Translations under genes and position numbers: made by a program
Assembly (NCBI RefSeq): GCF_009728935.1
Contig: NZ_CP034235.1
Location: forward strand, 8,023,501-8,087,500
Direction: 5' to 3'
DNA: 64,000 bases
From: Paenibacillus psychroresistens
GTDB lineage: Bacteria > Bacillota > Bacilli > Paenibacillales > NBRC-103111
Part shown: in pieces, positions 27,879-36,757 of the stretch
Layout of the letters: every line of letters starts with the position of its first letter
How positions within the stretch are numbered: the first letter of the stretch is position 1
The notes under the pieces: generated by a model
What the model saw: only the letters and a program-made list of their open reading frames with translations
Database searches by the model: none
What the model was told of the DNA's origin: nothing

Positions 27879-29322
27879 TGTCCGGCTCCCCTTTTTGCCT
27901 AACCTTATCCTGCGGGTCGTATACACTCATTCTTATACGAGATTTGCTGAGATCTCGATCCCAGAAAGCACCTCTAAATAGGTCCTTTGCCCGAAGAGGA
28001 GCAAATGGGGTTAAATAAGGAACTCCCAGCGATCTGATACTACAAAGATGTGCGAGTAGAAAAATTGTGCTCAGCATAATACCATAAAAGCCGAGAATAC
28101 CCGCTCCAATAATCATCGGATATTTCCATAAACGAAAGGCAAATGAGATTTGATACGAAGAGAAATACGTTCCGATTACTGTCAAAGCCGTAATGATGAT
28201 AATCATTTTACTGGCTAAACCCGACTCCACAGCGGCTTGACCGATAACGAGACTGCCGAATACATTAATAGCTGGCCCCATCATCCCAGGCACAAACGAA
28301 GTCCCTTCGATAAATAAATCGAGGATAACTACAAATATAATCACCTCAAAAAAGGGTGCATAAGGGATCCCTTCTTGATCCTTGGCAATCGATAACCCGA
28401 ATTGGGTTGGTAACACAGCGGTATTAACGGAAACGATGGATAAATATAAAGCAGCCGAATAAACAGAAATGAATAGAGCCAGCATCTTTAACAGCCGAAT
28501 TGCCAATCGAATAATGCCACCTTGAAAAATATACTCAGATCCATATAACATCGAGAGCAGCAAAGAAGGCAGTGAGGATGCAAATGGTGATCCTTCCATT
28601 ATGATACTAATTCGCCCTATGCTTAAATTTCTTGCCACGCTAATGGGGCTCTCTGTAAGCTCATACTTGGGAAATGGAGTCGTGTTCTTCTCAATTATCA
28701 GCTCCATCAAATCATTTTGTTCAAAAATCGCATCAATGTTGATCTTCTTAAGGCTCGTTTCAATCTCTTCTACCCATTCAGGTTTAGCGATATCCGCGAT
28801 AAAACACACAGCAACCTTCGTTTTCGACCTTACCCCAATCTCGAAATAATGGATAACTAGCTTAGGATCCATTATCCTTCGTCGCAACAAGCCAATATTG
28901 GTTGCAATATCCTCGATAAACGATTCCTTCGGGCCGAGAATAAACTTCTCCACCTTAGGCTCATCAATAGCTCTGCTTTTAATGGCCAGCATTTGGATCG
29001 AATAAATCGTGGGGGCTCCTGCCTCATCGCCCGTTTCAGCTAGGATGACTAATGAGCCATTGACTAAATCATCAATAATAGCTGGAACGTTGTCCAATTG
29101 AATACCTTCTGGGAGGATAAAGCTTAACTCTTCTGGCTTTTCTACCCATCGCTTTAAGCACGGTATAATTTCCCTATGTAACCTATTGAGATCAATGATT
29201 GTATTGATAAAAAATACAGATATTTTAGAACCAATGGCGATTAATTCTAGGTCGTCCGTAGGTAACTCCTTCTTGATCTCTTTACTTATCTCTTCGATAG
29301 ACACCATGATTCCAACCGACAT
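27868..29322 (-). CDS. Germinant receptor A subunit, GerA family
   Basis: A 484-residue protein with a soluble N-terminal domain (to about 245) followed by the GerA family core: SPISVARNLSIGRISIIMEGSPFA, then four to six membrane helices, and LGVPYLTPFAPLRAKD near the C-terminus. A subunits form oligomeric cation channels opened by germinant. It is the first gene of the operon A-B-C, which would be expected to be transcribed in the forespore; I did not identify a clear sigma-G promoter. Confidence 0.94.
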   Translation of the reverse strand: MSVGIMVSIEEISKEIKKELPTDDLELIAIGSKISVFFINTIIDLNRLHREIIPCLKRWVEKPEELSFILPEGIQLDNVPAIIDDLVNGSLVILAETGDEAGAPTIYSIQMLAIKSRAIDEPKVEKFILGPKESFIEDIATNIGLLRRRIMDPKLVIHYFEIGVRSKTKVAVCFIADIAKPEWVEEIETSLKKINIDAIFEQNDLMELIIEKNTTPFPKYELTESPISVARNLSIGRISIIMEGSPFASSLPSLLLSMLYGSEYIFQGGIIRLAIRLLKMLALFISVYSAALYLSIVSVNTAVLPTQFGLSIAKDQEGIPYAPFFEVIIFVVILDLFIEGTSFVPGMMGPAINVFGSLVIGQAAVESGLASKMIIIITALTVIGTYFSSYQISFAFRLWKYPMIIGAGILGFYGIMLSTIFLLAHLCSIRSLGVPYLTPFAPLRAKDLFRGAFWDRDLSKSRIRMSVYDPQDKVRQKGEPDNEG

Positions 29323-29495
29323 CCTAGCTCACCTAATTTCATTGCTAATAATAGGTAGCCTTTCCTGTTATGCCAATAAATATAAGATAAAAATTTATAT
29401 TATTATTAAAAAAAGCCTTTAAAATTCAAATTAAATATGGTAAAATGAAAGCGCTTCACTTTTATGTGTTAACATTTGAAAAGGGGGATTTACAC

Positions 29496-29837
29496 ATGAA
29501 TGCAGCACTGGAATATCGCAATGTAGTTGAGGATTTTGTTTTGGAAAAAGATATTTTGTATTATCGTACTGGAAGCCATGGATTGGTCAGCTTTCACGGT
29601 AAGAACTTCAATGTCAGACGCAGATTATCAACAGAGCAGTTACAGAAGATTCTCGCAGAAGGCATCTTTTACAAAGTAAACACCGATTGCTATGTGAACA
29701 TTCTAAAAATCGAAACCATTAAAGACAGCCGAGTCTATTTCGAATACCATAACCCAGATGCCAAATGTGTACCTGTTTCTAGGAACAAAAACTTTCGGCT
29801 TAAAGAGCTGCTGGATCACCAGCCTATACACAATTGA
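29496..29837 (+). CDS. Stand-alone LytTR-type DNA-binding protein
   Basis: A 113-residue protein starting at the ATG after AAAAGGGGGATTTACAC. It consists only of a LytTR-like domain: the pattern FYKVNTDCYVNILKIETIKDSRVYFEY then CVPVSRNKNFRLKELL matches the LytTR core, in which residues after the first beta strands read DNA direct repeats. There is no receiver domain, and no kinase partner is near. Upstream, TGAAAGCGCTTCAC at 29443-29456 resembles a catabolite-responsive element but is imperfect. It is followed by its own terminator and is convergent with the HD-GYP gene. Confidence 0.75.
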   Translation: MNAALEYRNVVEDFVLEKDILYYRTGSHGLVSFHGKNFNVRRRLSTEQLQKILAEGIFYKVNTDCYVNILKIETIKDSRVYFEYHNPDAKCVPVSRNKNFRLKELLDHQPIHN

Positions 29838-29850
29838 ATCTAGACCTACT

Positions 29851-29889
29851 AAAAACTCCCTGAACTTTAATGGCTTGGGGAGTTTTTTT
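29851..29889 (+). terminator. Rho-independent terminator after the LytTR gene
   Basis: AAAAACTCCC and GGGGAGTTTTTTT form a GC-containing stem around a 16-base loop, with T7 on the plus strand and A5 on the other side, so it may also serve the convergent HD-GYP gene. Confidence 0.85.
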
Positions 29890-29911
29890 GCTATGCATAT
29901 TCGGGTAATCC

Positions 29912-30913
29912 TTAATAATGCTTAACAATCTCTATTCCTTTTTCTTTACTTAAATCAATGAACTGCTGCTCTTTCTTGACCAAGGGATGCATCCTGTCAT
30001 GGATATTAATGAGGATTACCGTAACTGTTTCACCACTAGACAGCAATACTCTACTGCCTATTAAGGCATTCATTATTTTACTGATTAGGCAATGTACAAC
30101 CCGAGGGTCGTAGAGGCCATACGCACCTGCATCCAACTCTCGCAGAACCTGAAATAATGGTAATGCTTCCTTATAGGCTCTTTTGGAAATCATCGCATGA
30201 AAAACATCCGCTACGGCAACTATTTTACTCAAGATCCCCATGTCGCATCCTTTAAGCCCAGAGGGATATCCGCTGCCATCTTCCCTTTCGTGATGCTGCA
30301 AGGCGACTAAAGCTTGGTTTTGCGAGATTCCAGCCGTTTGGCTAATCATGTTGTATCCATACTCTGGATGGTTTTTCAATTCAAGAAACTCTTCCTTGGT
30401 TAGCGGTTGCGTTTTGTTCAAGACAGCATCGGGTATCTGCAATTTACCCACATCATGCAAAAAAGCTGAGATCATTAGATCTTCGATTTCAACTGTATCC
30501 AGCTCCATCCAGCCGCCAATAATTGTCGAGATAACGGCAACAGCAAAGCTATGTTTATACGTATATTCATCTTTGGCTTCCATCGAGGAAATGATACTGA
30601 ATACATTGGGATTAATACTAAACTCGGCAATGATCGGAATAATATTGGCTTTAATACTCTCAAATGGAATGGCCTTTTTCAGCTTAATCGTTTCAAACGC
30701 TTTTTTGGTTTCTTTGATGGCTTCCTTCATCAATCGAACGCTAGTCGCTGAACTAACATCCTCTTGATCCAAGTAGATTTCCAGTGAGATTAATAAATTA
30801 ATATGGGATAGCTTCAGTACCGTGTTAGCCGGAATCAACAAAACATCTAATTTGTTATAAATGTTTTTGTTTATATGATAACCTATCCAACCCTCCATTT
30901 GTTTCTCGACCAC
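29912..30913 (-). CDS. HD-GYP domain c-di-GMP phosphodiesterase candidate
   Basis: A 333-residue cytoplasmic protein from a GTG start (GAAGGGATATT). The N-terminal 100 residues are unassigned. The HD-GYP domain follows with FLHDVGKLQIPD (His153, Asp154) and HHEREDGSGYP (207-217), the GYP signature complete, and ADVFHAMISKRAYK. HD-GYP proteins linearise c-di-GMP to pGpG or GMP. It is the second gene behind the c-di-GMP-type riboswitch and FapA, 25 bases after FapA, so its expression may be under feedback control by its own substrate. Confidence 0.9.
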   Translation of the reverse strand: MVEKQMEGWIGYHINKNIYNKLDVLLIPANTVLKLSHINLLISLEIYLDQEDVSSATSVRLMKEAIKETKKAFETIKLKKAIPFESIKANIIPIIAEFSINPNVFSIISSMEAKDEYTYKHSFAVAVISTIIGGWMELDTVEIEDLMISAFLHDVGKLQIPDAVLNKTQPLTKEEFLELKNHPEYGYNMISQTAGISQNQALVALQHHEREDGSGYPSGLKGCDMGILSKIVAVADVFHAMISKRAYKEALPLFQVLRELDAGAYGLYDPRVVHCLISKIMNALIGSRVLLSSGETVTVILINIHDRMHPLVKKEQQFIDLSKEKGIEIVKHY

Positions 30914-30938
30914 AATATCCCTTCTTTCTGCTATTCAT

Positions 30939-32813
30939 TTAGATATTACTTTGTGTATCTAAGAACGCTTCACTCCTCATAGTGTGGGCTTCAAAAGTCC
31001 GATGCTCTATCATTTCCATTATTTCTACACAATATCGACCTACACATACTCTTCCCGTATACATTTTACGAATGCTCACTCTGCGTTTGGCCTTTAAGAC
31101 AGTATTCGTTCCCGTTCCCGTTTGCCCCCCAACTATCATCGCAGTTATAAACCCTTCCGATTCAAGCGTTGAGCCTCTGCAAACAGAGAATAGCGATTGA
31201 AAAATAATATTCCTTGAGGAATAAAGCTCACTTTGCACAACCCCATCCGCTACAATAATAATATCTCCATTCGCTTTTAATGTGGAAAGATGGCATTGCC
31301 GAATTTCAATAATGGCTTTTGGCTCCTGCATGCGGGCAACCTCTTCATTGGTTTCCCTAACTAGCTCAATAAGCTCTTGCAGTACTTTCACCTGCATGTG
31401 CTCCACTAATTTGATCGGCTGCAGAATTAACTCTAGCATTTGTCTAAGCTTGTCCAGCTCTACTTTATTCACTTTTTGAATATTGGCAATGACGAACAGG
31501 ATTTCTTTTGCAGTATCCGGGATTTCTTTGAGCTTACTTTCAATTAACAATTGGATAATCTGTCCGTATTTAATCTTATTCTGCTTTTTTGTGATGGCCT
31601 CTTGCAGCAAGCTCGCTGCTTGTAGTAATTGCTCTAGCAATACAAGGAGCATCTTCGTACCATTGTACAGACGATTAAACATGACACCAAAATACCCTGA
31701 ATATAAATGACTTCCCACGATATTCCCTTTCACATGGATGCTACCAGTTGCCGTTAAAGTCGCGTTGTACACATTACCTGAAACGTATATACTGCCTAAG
31801 CTTTCAAGAATCATGTGATCCATGACATCTCCGTACACCACAATATCACCTGAAAAACAGATATTTCCCGTCTCCATATCTACATTGCCAGAAACGATAT
31901 AAGCGGTAGATATATCAAAATATTTAACCCGTTCTGTTCCCGTTATGCGAGGCCTGCCCTCACTCGTTGCAACAATTAGTCCATCATCTAGCAGATTGAT
32001 ATTATCTTTAGCATAAACTTGAATATCCTTCACCGCTGCCGGCGTCAAAACTTGTCCATACACATCACAACCAAGGCTGCCTACGCTCATCATGGTTTTT
32101 TTGGCAATTACTTCACCTGCTGTGACGTTTGGAATACTCAAATGGTTGCGATAATCAACGACACCTTCAACCTCATTATATTCACTCAGTAGACGTTCTT
32201 CGAAAAAAGTATCCAGCTTCGCATCTTTCCCAGGAACGAGCGGTTTGCCTTTAGCAATCGCAATCTTCTCATAGGTAGGATGAAGCAGCTCATTCTGGAT
32301 GACTCTAATATCCAAATTATTTAGAATGCCTAGCTTCACAATATCGGTTACAATCTCGTTAAACTGTAAGGTCTCCGAAACTCGACTTGGATCTTTTTCA
32401 GCCTTTAAATACGCGTGAGGAATTCTAGCTTGATCCAGCAGAAACCATCGATACCTGACCAATGCGTTAAGCTTAAAATAAGCTATCATTTTATCGTCGG
32501 AAACGATAATCTCAAACATCGGTTCCTCCGATACTTTCCATAGGATTGAATCCGTTGAGGAGACCACTGTAGAATTCTTAACTTTAATTCCATTCTTAAT
32601 AAGCTCCAAAGGAGGTATTGCTGAGATCATTGCAGACTTTCCACCACTTGAAGCATTATGTACATGTATTTTGTTATGTTCTACCTTTACCCAGCCGTCC
32701 AAGCTTTTAGAAATGTCCTTAGCCATGGCTTCTTGAATATCCAAGTTCTTCTCATCCAGCATCAGTTTACTAATAAGACGATAAATATCTTCCTCGCGCA
32801 TATACTCGGTCAT
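30939..32813 (-). CDS. FapA family protein (DUF342)
   Basis: A 624-residue protein from the ATG at 32813 (GAAGGGAGATTTAGC). The DUF342/FapA core is visible: KGKPLVPGKDAKLDTFFEERL, NVTAGEVIAKK, GCDVYGQVLTP, then a right-handed beta-helix-like stretch with repeated Ile/Val-Gly patterns (SGNVDMETGNICFSGDIVVYGDVMD, YVSGNVYNATL, VKGNIVGSHLYSG). A helical middle region (about 420-520) follows. FapA-type proteins are tied to polar cell-structure and chemoreceptor functions in other bacteria; the role here is unknown. Its leader carries a GEMM-I riboswitch and terminator. Confidence 0.88.
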   Translation of the reverse strand: MTEYMREEDIYRLISKLMLDEKNLDIQEAMAKDISKSLDGWVKVEHNKIHVHNASSGGKSAMISAIPPLELIKNGIKVKNSTVVSSTDSILWKVSEEPMFEIIVSDDKMIAYFKLNALVRYRWFLLDQARIPHAYLKAEKDPSRVSETLQFNEIVTDIVKLGILNNLDIRVIQNELLHPTYEKIAIAKGKPLVPGKDAKLDTFFEERLLSEYNEVEGVVDYRNHLSIPNVTAGEVIAKKTMMSVGSLGCDVYGQVLTPAAVKDIQVYAKDNINLLDDGLIVATSEGRPRITGTERVKYFDISTAYIVSGNVDMETGNICFSGDIVVYGDVMDHMILESLGSIYVSGNVYNATLTATGSIHVKGNIVGSHLYSGYFGVMFNRLYNGTKMLLVLLEQLLQAASLLQEAITKKQNKIKYGQIIQLLIESKLKEIPDTAKEILFVIANIQKVNKVELDKLRQMLELILQPIKLVEHMQVKVLQELIELVRETNEEVARMQEPKAIIEIRQCHLSTLKANGDIIIVADGVVQSELYSSRNIIFQSLFSVCRGSTLESEGFITAMIVGGQTGTGTNTVLKAKRRVSIRKMYTGRVCVGRYCVEIMEMIEHRTFEAHTMRSEAFLDTQSNI

Positions 32814-32827
32814 GCTAAATCTCCCTT

Positions 32828-32866
32828 CAATGAAAAATAAAAGCACCATCCGGGTTTGGATGATGC
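32828..32866 (-). terminator. Riboswitch-linked terminator before fapA
   Basis: Minus strand GCATCATCC-AAACCC-GGATGGTGC followed by TTTTATTTTT lies between the GEMM-I aptamer and the fapA ribosome binding site. It is the likely expression platform: the aptamer 3' segment GATGATAGTAAGCATCATCC overlaps one arm, so ligand binding could switch termination. Confidence 0.8.
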
Positions 32867-32883
32867 TTACTATCATCTCAGTT

Positions 32884-32973
32884 CGGTAACTTGGCAACCG
32901 TAGAATTATAACAATTCTTTAGGTCCATAGCTTTGCGTCCCATTCTTTCAAATGGTTTGCTCTTGTCGTATAA
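32884..32973 (-). promoter_or_regulatory. GEMM-I (c-di-GMP-I class) riboswitch upstream of fapA, A20 variant
   Basis: On the minus strand the leader reads ACAAGAGCAAACC, then a GAAA tetraloop hairpin (CATTT-GAAA-GAATG), GGGACGCAAAGC, GGACCTAAAG, a second hairpin and GGTTGCCAAGTTACCG, which follows the Vibrio Vc2 aptamer block by block. In Vc2 the segment before CAAACC is AGGG, with the central G being G20, which contacts the ligand. Here it is AGAG, giving A20. The aptamer is followed by a terminator and then fapA and an HD-GYP gene. Confidence 0.85.
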
Positions 32974-33024
32974 GTGATGCTTATTTAAAATAATAACCAG
33001 CATTACGCATTACTTGTCGAAATT

Positions 33025-33066
33025 AATTATGTATTACTAATATCCCATTACTAATTACCCATTACT
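33025..33066 (-). repeat. Three 14-bp tandem repeats at the start of the fapA leader
   Basis: On the minus strand AGTAATGGGTAATT, AGTAATGGGATATT and AGTAATACATAATT follow each other without gaps. They start at about the predicted transcription start and lie upstream of the aptamer, so they would be part of the RNA leader or a binding site for a regulator. Confidence 0.85.
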
Positions 33067-33069
33067 TAT

Positions 33070-33098
33070 ATTATAAGCAAAATTATTGCAAATGTAAA
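33070..33098 (-). promoter_or_regulatory. Sigma-A-type promoter of the fapA riboswitch operon
   Basis: Minus strand TTTACA, 17 bases, TATAAT. The expected start point is near 33060, about 90 bases before the riboswitch aptamer. Confidence 0.7.
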
Positions 33099-33128
33099 TT
33101 GCATCCAGGCCTATAGTTCTATATTTGC

Positions 33129-33191
33129 AAAAAAAACATTCTCCGCTATCTGAGTGAGTGCATTAGGCACTTTCAGTTAACAAAAGAATGT
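33129..33191 (-). terminator. Terminator after the DUF5107-TPR gene
   Basis: Minus strand ACATTCT and AGAATGT flank an inner hairpin (AGTGCCTAATGCACT) and are followed by T8. It begins about 15 bases after the stop codon of the 1108-residue gene. Confidence 0.75.
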
Positions 33192-33205
33192 ATTTTTCTG
33201 AATAG

Positions 33206-36200
33206 CTAATTGCACATTTTTCGGTGAATTCTAGCTCCTAGATGATTCAAATTAAGCCGAAGCACTTCATCCAGCTCAGCTGCAGCTTGTTCAAATTGGC
33301 TTAATCCAATCAAACCAAGGCCTCTCATATAACGGCAATGAATTTGATTGCGCAGATTCAGATCATCCTCGAAGACTAGGAAATCCGGCAATGATACCGC
33401 AAAATAATCAATTTTCACTTCGTCAAACATATGTTTCTCCGCATAATCAATTAGTTTATTGAAGCGGCGTTTAGCCTCTTTAGCATTCTGTAGCTCCAAC
33501 CACGCCATCCCTTGGTAGAAAATCATATCGGGTGGTTGATCGTTATAGAACATCGCACTGGCTGGCTCATCCAAACCTTGAGAAGCAACGCCGAATTGTG
33601 TAGTTGCTTGCTGAGATTGACCCATCTCCGCATAGACGCAGCCAAGATAATAATAGATATTATTTTCTTGGGCTCCCGTTAATTTACCTTCGCCCAGATT
33701 GATTGGATAGACAAGCGCACACTCCAATAAGCTTACAGCTCGTTCGTAATCCTTGCTAGCAAGAACACGTTTGGCAAGCTCAACATGAGCAAGCACATAT
33801 TGCCCGGTTACTTTACCTTCCCCGCCTTCCCATGGATGGAAATTGCGTCCGGCAATCGCTTCAATCGCTTTTTCATGCTGCTCCTGCGCATTTAATAAGG
33901 TTACATACTCGAGATATAAGTCATCTCGTTTTTCAACTAACGTACTGTATTTCTCAAGATTGGCAAGCCGTGTTTCTGCTGAATAACCCAGTTTCTTATA
34001 TAACTGATCCAGCTCGAAGAATACACGAGCATCTTCTGTTCCACACGCGAAGGCTTTTTCAAGTGATTGTAATGCCGCTTGCGGATTATTATGTTTATTG
34101 AAGTAGGCTAGCGCCAGATTGCGATGTACCGTAGCGAAACCTTCTTGAATAGCTGAAGAAATCTCCCAATGGGCGATTGCGTCTTCCGGCCTTTTTTTGT
34201 CATACAGCCAATTTCCCAGGTAATAATGTGCCTTTTCATCATTTGGACGGGCTGCTATTGCACTTTCCAATACCGTTAGGTCAAATAAGGTGTTGGGGAA
34301 ACAATAATCGGATACTGCAGCTTGTGCAGCTTCGCGATGAGCCTGAGCTTTATCGGGATTTCCCGTCTGCTCGTATAAGTATCCTAGCGTGTAATGCAGC
34401 ATTGGGTAAGCATTAGGCGCTACTCGTTCCAACACCTCAATAGCTTCATTAAATAATCCACAGCCTGCATAATCAGCAGCTAAATTTAGATAATTGTGGA
34501 TATCGCCTCTCATAAAACGTGTAAGCTCTTCAAGCTTAGTTTGAGCGGATGCGTGATTGTTCTGGGCTAGCTGTATTAAGATGACTTCGTTTTGTGCACC
34601 GAAATCGGCAATATCCAGCGATAATGTTTCTTCAGCAAATTTTATCGCATCATCAAACTTACCTAATTTGCGAAGTAAAGCTGTTTTCAGATGGCGTGCT
34701 TTATAATTATGTGAATTTCGAATAAGCGAGCGCTCCACCAATTCTAACGCTTCCGCATAAGATTGCGTCCAGCAAGCAATTTGTGCCAGCGAATAATAAC
34801 CGCTATCCTGCCAGGCAGCTGACCAAACCGCTTTATAGAAGATTGTAAAAGCTTCTTCCAGACGTCCCTGTTGCTTAAGCGATACACCTAGTTGATAATG
34901 TGCTTCACTGTCATAGGGGTTCGTATTCCGCCATGAAATGGATTGCACAGCCTTGCGGAAGTGGACTTCACTCTCAGTGAACAAACCACGGCGTAGTAAT
35001 AAAGTACCATAAGCAATATTTATCCGAATATCACTAGAATCGCGTTTAAGTCCTTCCAGATAATAAGCTTCTGGCTCAAAAGTAGCATGGCGATATTGCT
35101 CCAAATGTAGACCTGCCAAGTAAAGCTGCTCAATTGATGTTAATTCCTCAGGTGTAGGCAATGGTTTTGCAGCATCCGGTATTTGCTCGATCTCTGCCTT
35201 TTTCGGTTGGTAAGCAACTAGTATTGTTTTATTAGTATCGTAAATAGTTAGCATCAAATCATGCAGCTGATCACCGTGTTCAAGTGTGACTGATGTTCTG
35301 AAAGTAGCTGTTGGAGAAAGTGTTGTGGTCTCTAGAACGTATCCTTGCTTTTTACTCTTTAATTCTATAGTTGCTCCTTCGAATACGGATGTTGCATAAG
35401 CTTGAACGATAATCTGGCCTGTAGCTTCATCTAGTTCAAGATTAACGGCTGCATCTATTGTCGCATTCTTGACTACACCAATATTCTTATAAGGCATGAA
35501 ATATTGCGTAAAAGACTTTTCCTCATACGGCTGAAGCCAAGTGAAATCTGGCTGATTATCCGTGTATACACCAGTCATAAGCTCAATATAAGGTCCATCC
35601 TCATCTGTTAAGTTACGGTCCCAGGCTTGCCCAAACTCGCCATTCCCCCAAGTCCACTGCTTCTTACCCGGTGATACATGATGATTGGCGACATGCAGTA
35701 AACCCGCTTCAACGCCATGATCATAGCCGCCTACAAAATTATAATCCGACTTGTAAGCCATATAGGAGGTCGGCACTGGAATATTCTTATAGCGTGAAAT
35801 ATCAACACCTTCGGAGTAATCCATCTTGTAGTAGGTTCCAGTTGCAATCGGAAACCGTGATACATCTCTCTTCCCATGGTCAAAAACAGCTGTTACATCC
35901 GGAGGAAATACAGATTGAGTATGATCGTTTACTGCTACAGCTGGATTAGCCCACCATAGAAAGGTTTGCGGTTCAGGTGTGCGGTTGTATAGCTGAGCAT
36001 GGATCTCCAGATAAGCTTTTCCTGGATGCAAGGTAAAGCCCGCTGTTACTTTCGTTCCGTACATTCGATCAATCTCGCTGGTCCAAACCGTAGCGCTGCC
36101 ATCTTCATTCTCCACAATCCGATATTCGACGGGTCCATACGTGTTAGGACGGTGATGCTGCGGCCAGTTGAATTCTATCCCACCTGAAATCCATGGTCCC

Positions 36201-36532
36201 GCCAATCCAACCAAAGCGGGTTTAATTACCCGATTATAATAAACGAAATCATAATCATTGGTTTTATCCAGTGCCCGATAAATTCTACCACCGATTTCTG
36301 GCATAATCTCAATTCGTACATACTCATTCTCTAGAATAACCATTTTATAGTCCTGAGGCTTTTTCTCATCTTCAATTTTCTCGATCACGGGATGCGGATA
36401 AACTCGCCCTGAGCTGCCCTGATAAACTCGTTTTTCCAAAAACATCGGATTCTTATCCGGCTTGCCAATTCCATAGGTTGGGATCGAAACGGTTTCTTCC
36501 CTTACTAGTACCTTATCTGTTGGATGACTCAA
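33206..36532 (-). CDS. Large DUF5107 and tetratricopeptide-repeat protein
   Basis: A cytoplasmic protein of 1108 residues from a TTG at 36532 (AAGGAGTGAATAAA; a GTG three codons upstream overlaps the Shine-Dalgarno). The first 370 residues match DUF5107 (MPEIGGRIYRA, GPWISGGIEFNWPQHHRP, WWANPAVAVND), with a sugar-mutarotase-like beta-sandwich character. The rest is a long array of TPR-like helical pairs (for example SEAHYQLGVSLKQQGRLEEAF). There is no signal peptide. The function is not established; a carbohydrate role is suggested by the divergent AraC regulator and the neighbouring sugar transporters. It is a monocistronic gene with its own terminator. Confidence 0.85.
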   Translation of the reverse strand: MSHPTDKVLVREETVSIPTYGIGKPDKNPMFLEKRVYQGSSGRVYPHPVIEKIEDEKKPQDYKMVILENEYVRIEIMPEIGGRIYRALDKTNDYDFVYYNRVIKPALVGLAGPWISGGIEFNWPQHHRPNTYGPVEYRIVENEDGSATVWTSEIDRMYGTKVTAGFTLHPGKAYLEIHAQLYNRTPEPQTFLWWANPAVAVNDHTQSVFPPDVTAVFDHGKRDVSRFPIATGTYYKMDYSEGVDISRYKNIPVPTSYMAYKSDYNFVGGYDHGVEAGLLHVANHHVSPGKKQWTWGNGEFGQAWDRNLTDEDGPYIELMTGVYTDNQPDFTWLQPYEEKSFTQYFMPYKNIGVVKNATIDAAVNLELDEATGQIIVQAYATSVFEGATIELKSKKQGYVLETTTLSPTATFRTSVTLEHGDQLHDLMLTIYDTNKTILVAYQPKKAEIEQIPDAAKPLPTPEELTSIEQLYLAGLHLEQYRHATFEPEAYYLEGLKRDSSDIRINIAYGTLLLRRGLFTESEVHFRKAVQSISWRNTNPYDSEAHYQLGVSLKQQGRLEEAFTIFYKAVWSAAWQDSGYYSLAQIACWTQSYAEALELVERSLIRNSHNYKARHLKTALLRKLGKFDDAIKFAEETLSLDIADFGAQNEVILIQLAQNNHASAQTKLEELTRFMRGDIHNYLNLAADYAGCGLFNEAIEVLERVAPNAYPMLHYTLGYLYEQTGNPDKAQAHREAAQAAVSDYCFPNTLFDLTVLESAIAARPNDEKAHYYLGNWLYDKKRPEDAIAHWEISSAIQEGFATVHRNLALAYFNKHNNPQAALQSLEKAFACGTEDARVFFELDQLYKKLGYSAETRLANLEKYSTLVEKRDDLYLEYVTLLNAQEQHEKAIEAIAGRNFHPWEGGEGKVTGQYVLAHVELAKRVLASKDYERAVSLLECALVYPINLGEGKLTGAQENNIYYYLGCVYAEMGQSQQATTQFGVASQGLDEPASAMFYNDQPPDMIFYQGMAWLELQNAKEAKRRFNKLIDYAEKHMFDEVKIDYFAVSLPDFLVFEDDLNLRNQIHCRYMRGLGLIGLSQFEQAAAELDEVLRLNLNHLGARIHRKMCN

Positions 36533-36757
36533 TTTATTCACTCCTTGTAGTTTAATGAAGTTTGTTTTTTTACTAATTTGGCTTAATCAGCTTGCTATAT
36601 CTCTAGTTTAGAGCTCCGGCTAACAAAAGCCAATTGACAAAATGCGGTTAATGATGGATTATATTCTTAATTGTTACGTAATTTATGACTGATTCCCATT
36701 GGAAATTTATTAGTTTCCTTAATCATTTTCGTATATTGGTAAATAAGGAGATGTCAC

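Noticed and set aside
29443-29456. Catabolite-responsive element before the LytTR gene
   Set aside because: TGAAAGCGCTTCAC matches only the left and central part of the cre consensus; the right end deviates, so it is mentioned only in the gene entry.
33001-33066. Short spaced CATTACT repeats considered as a CRISPR-like array
   Set aside because: The units are 14 bases without spacers, and no cas gene is near, so this is a simple tandem repeat.
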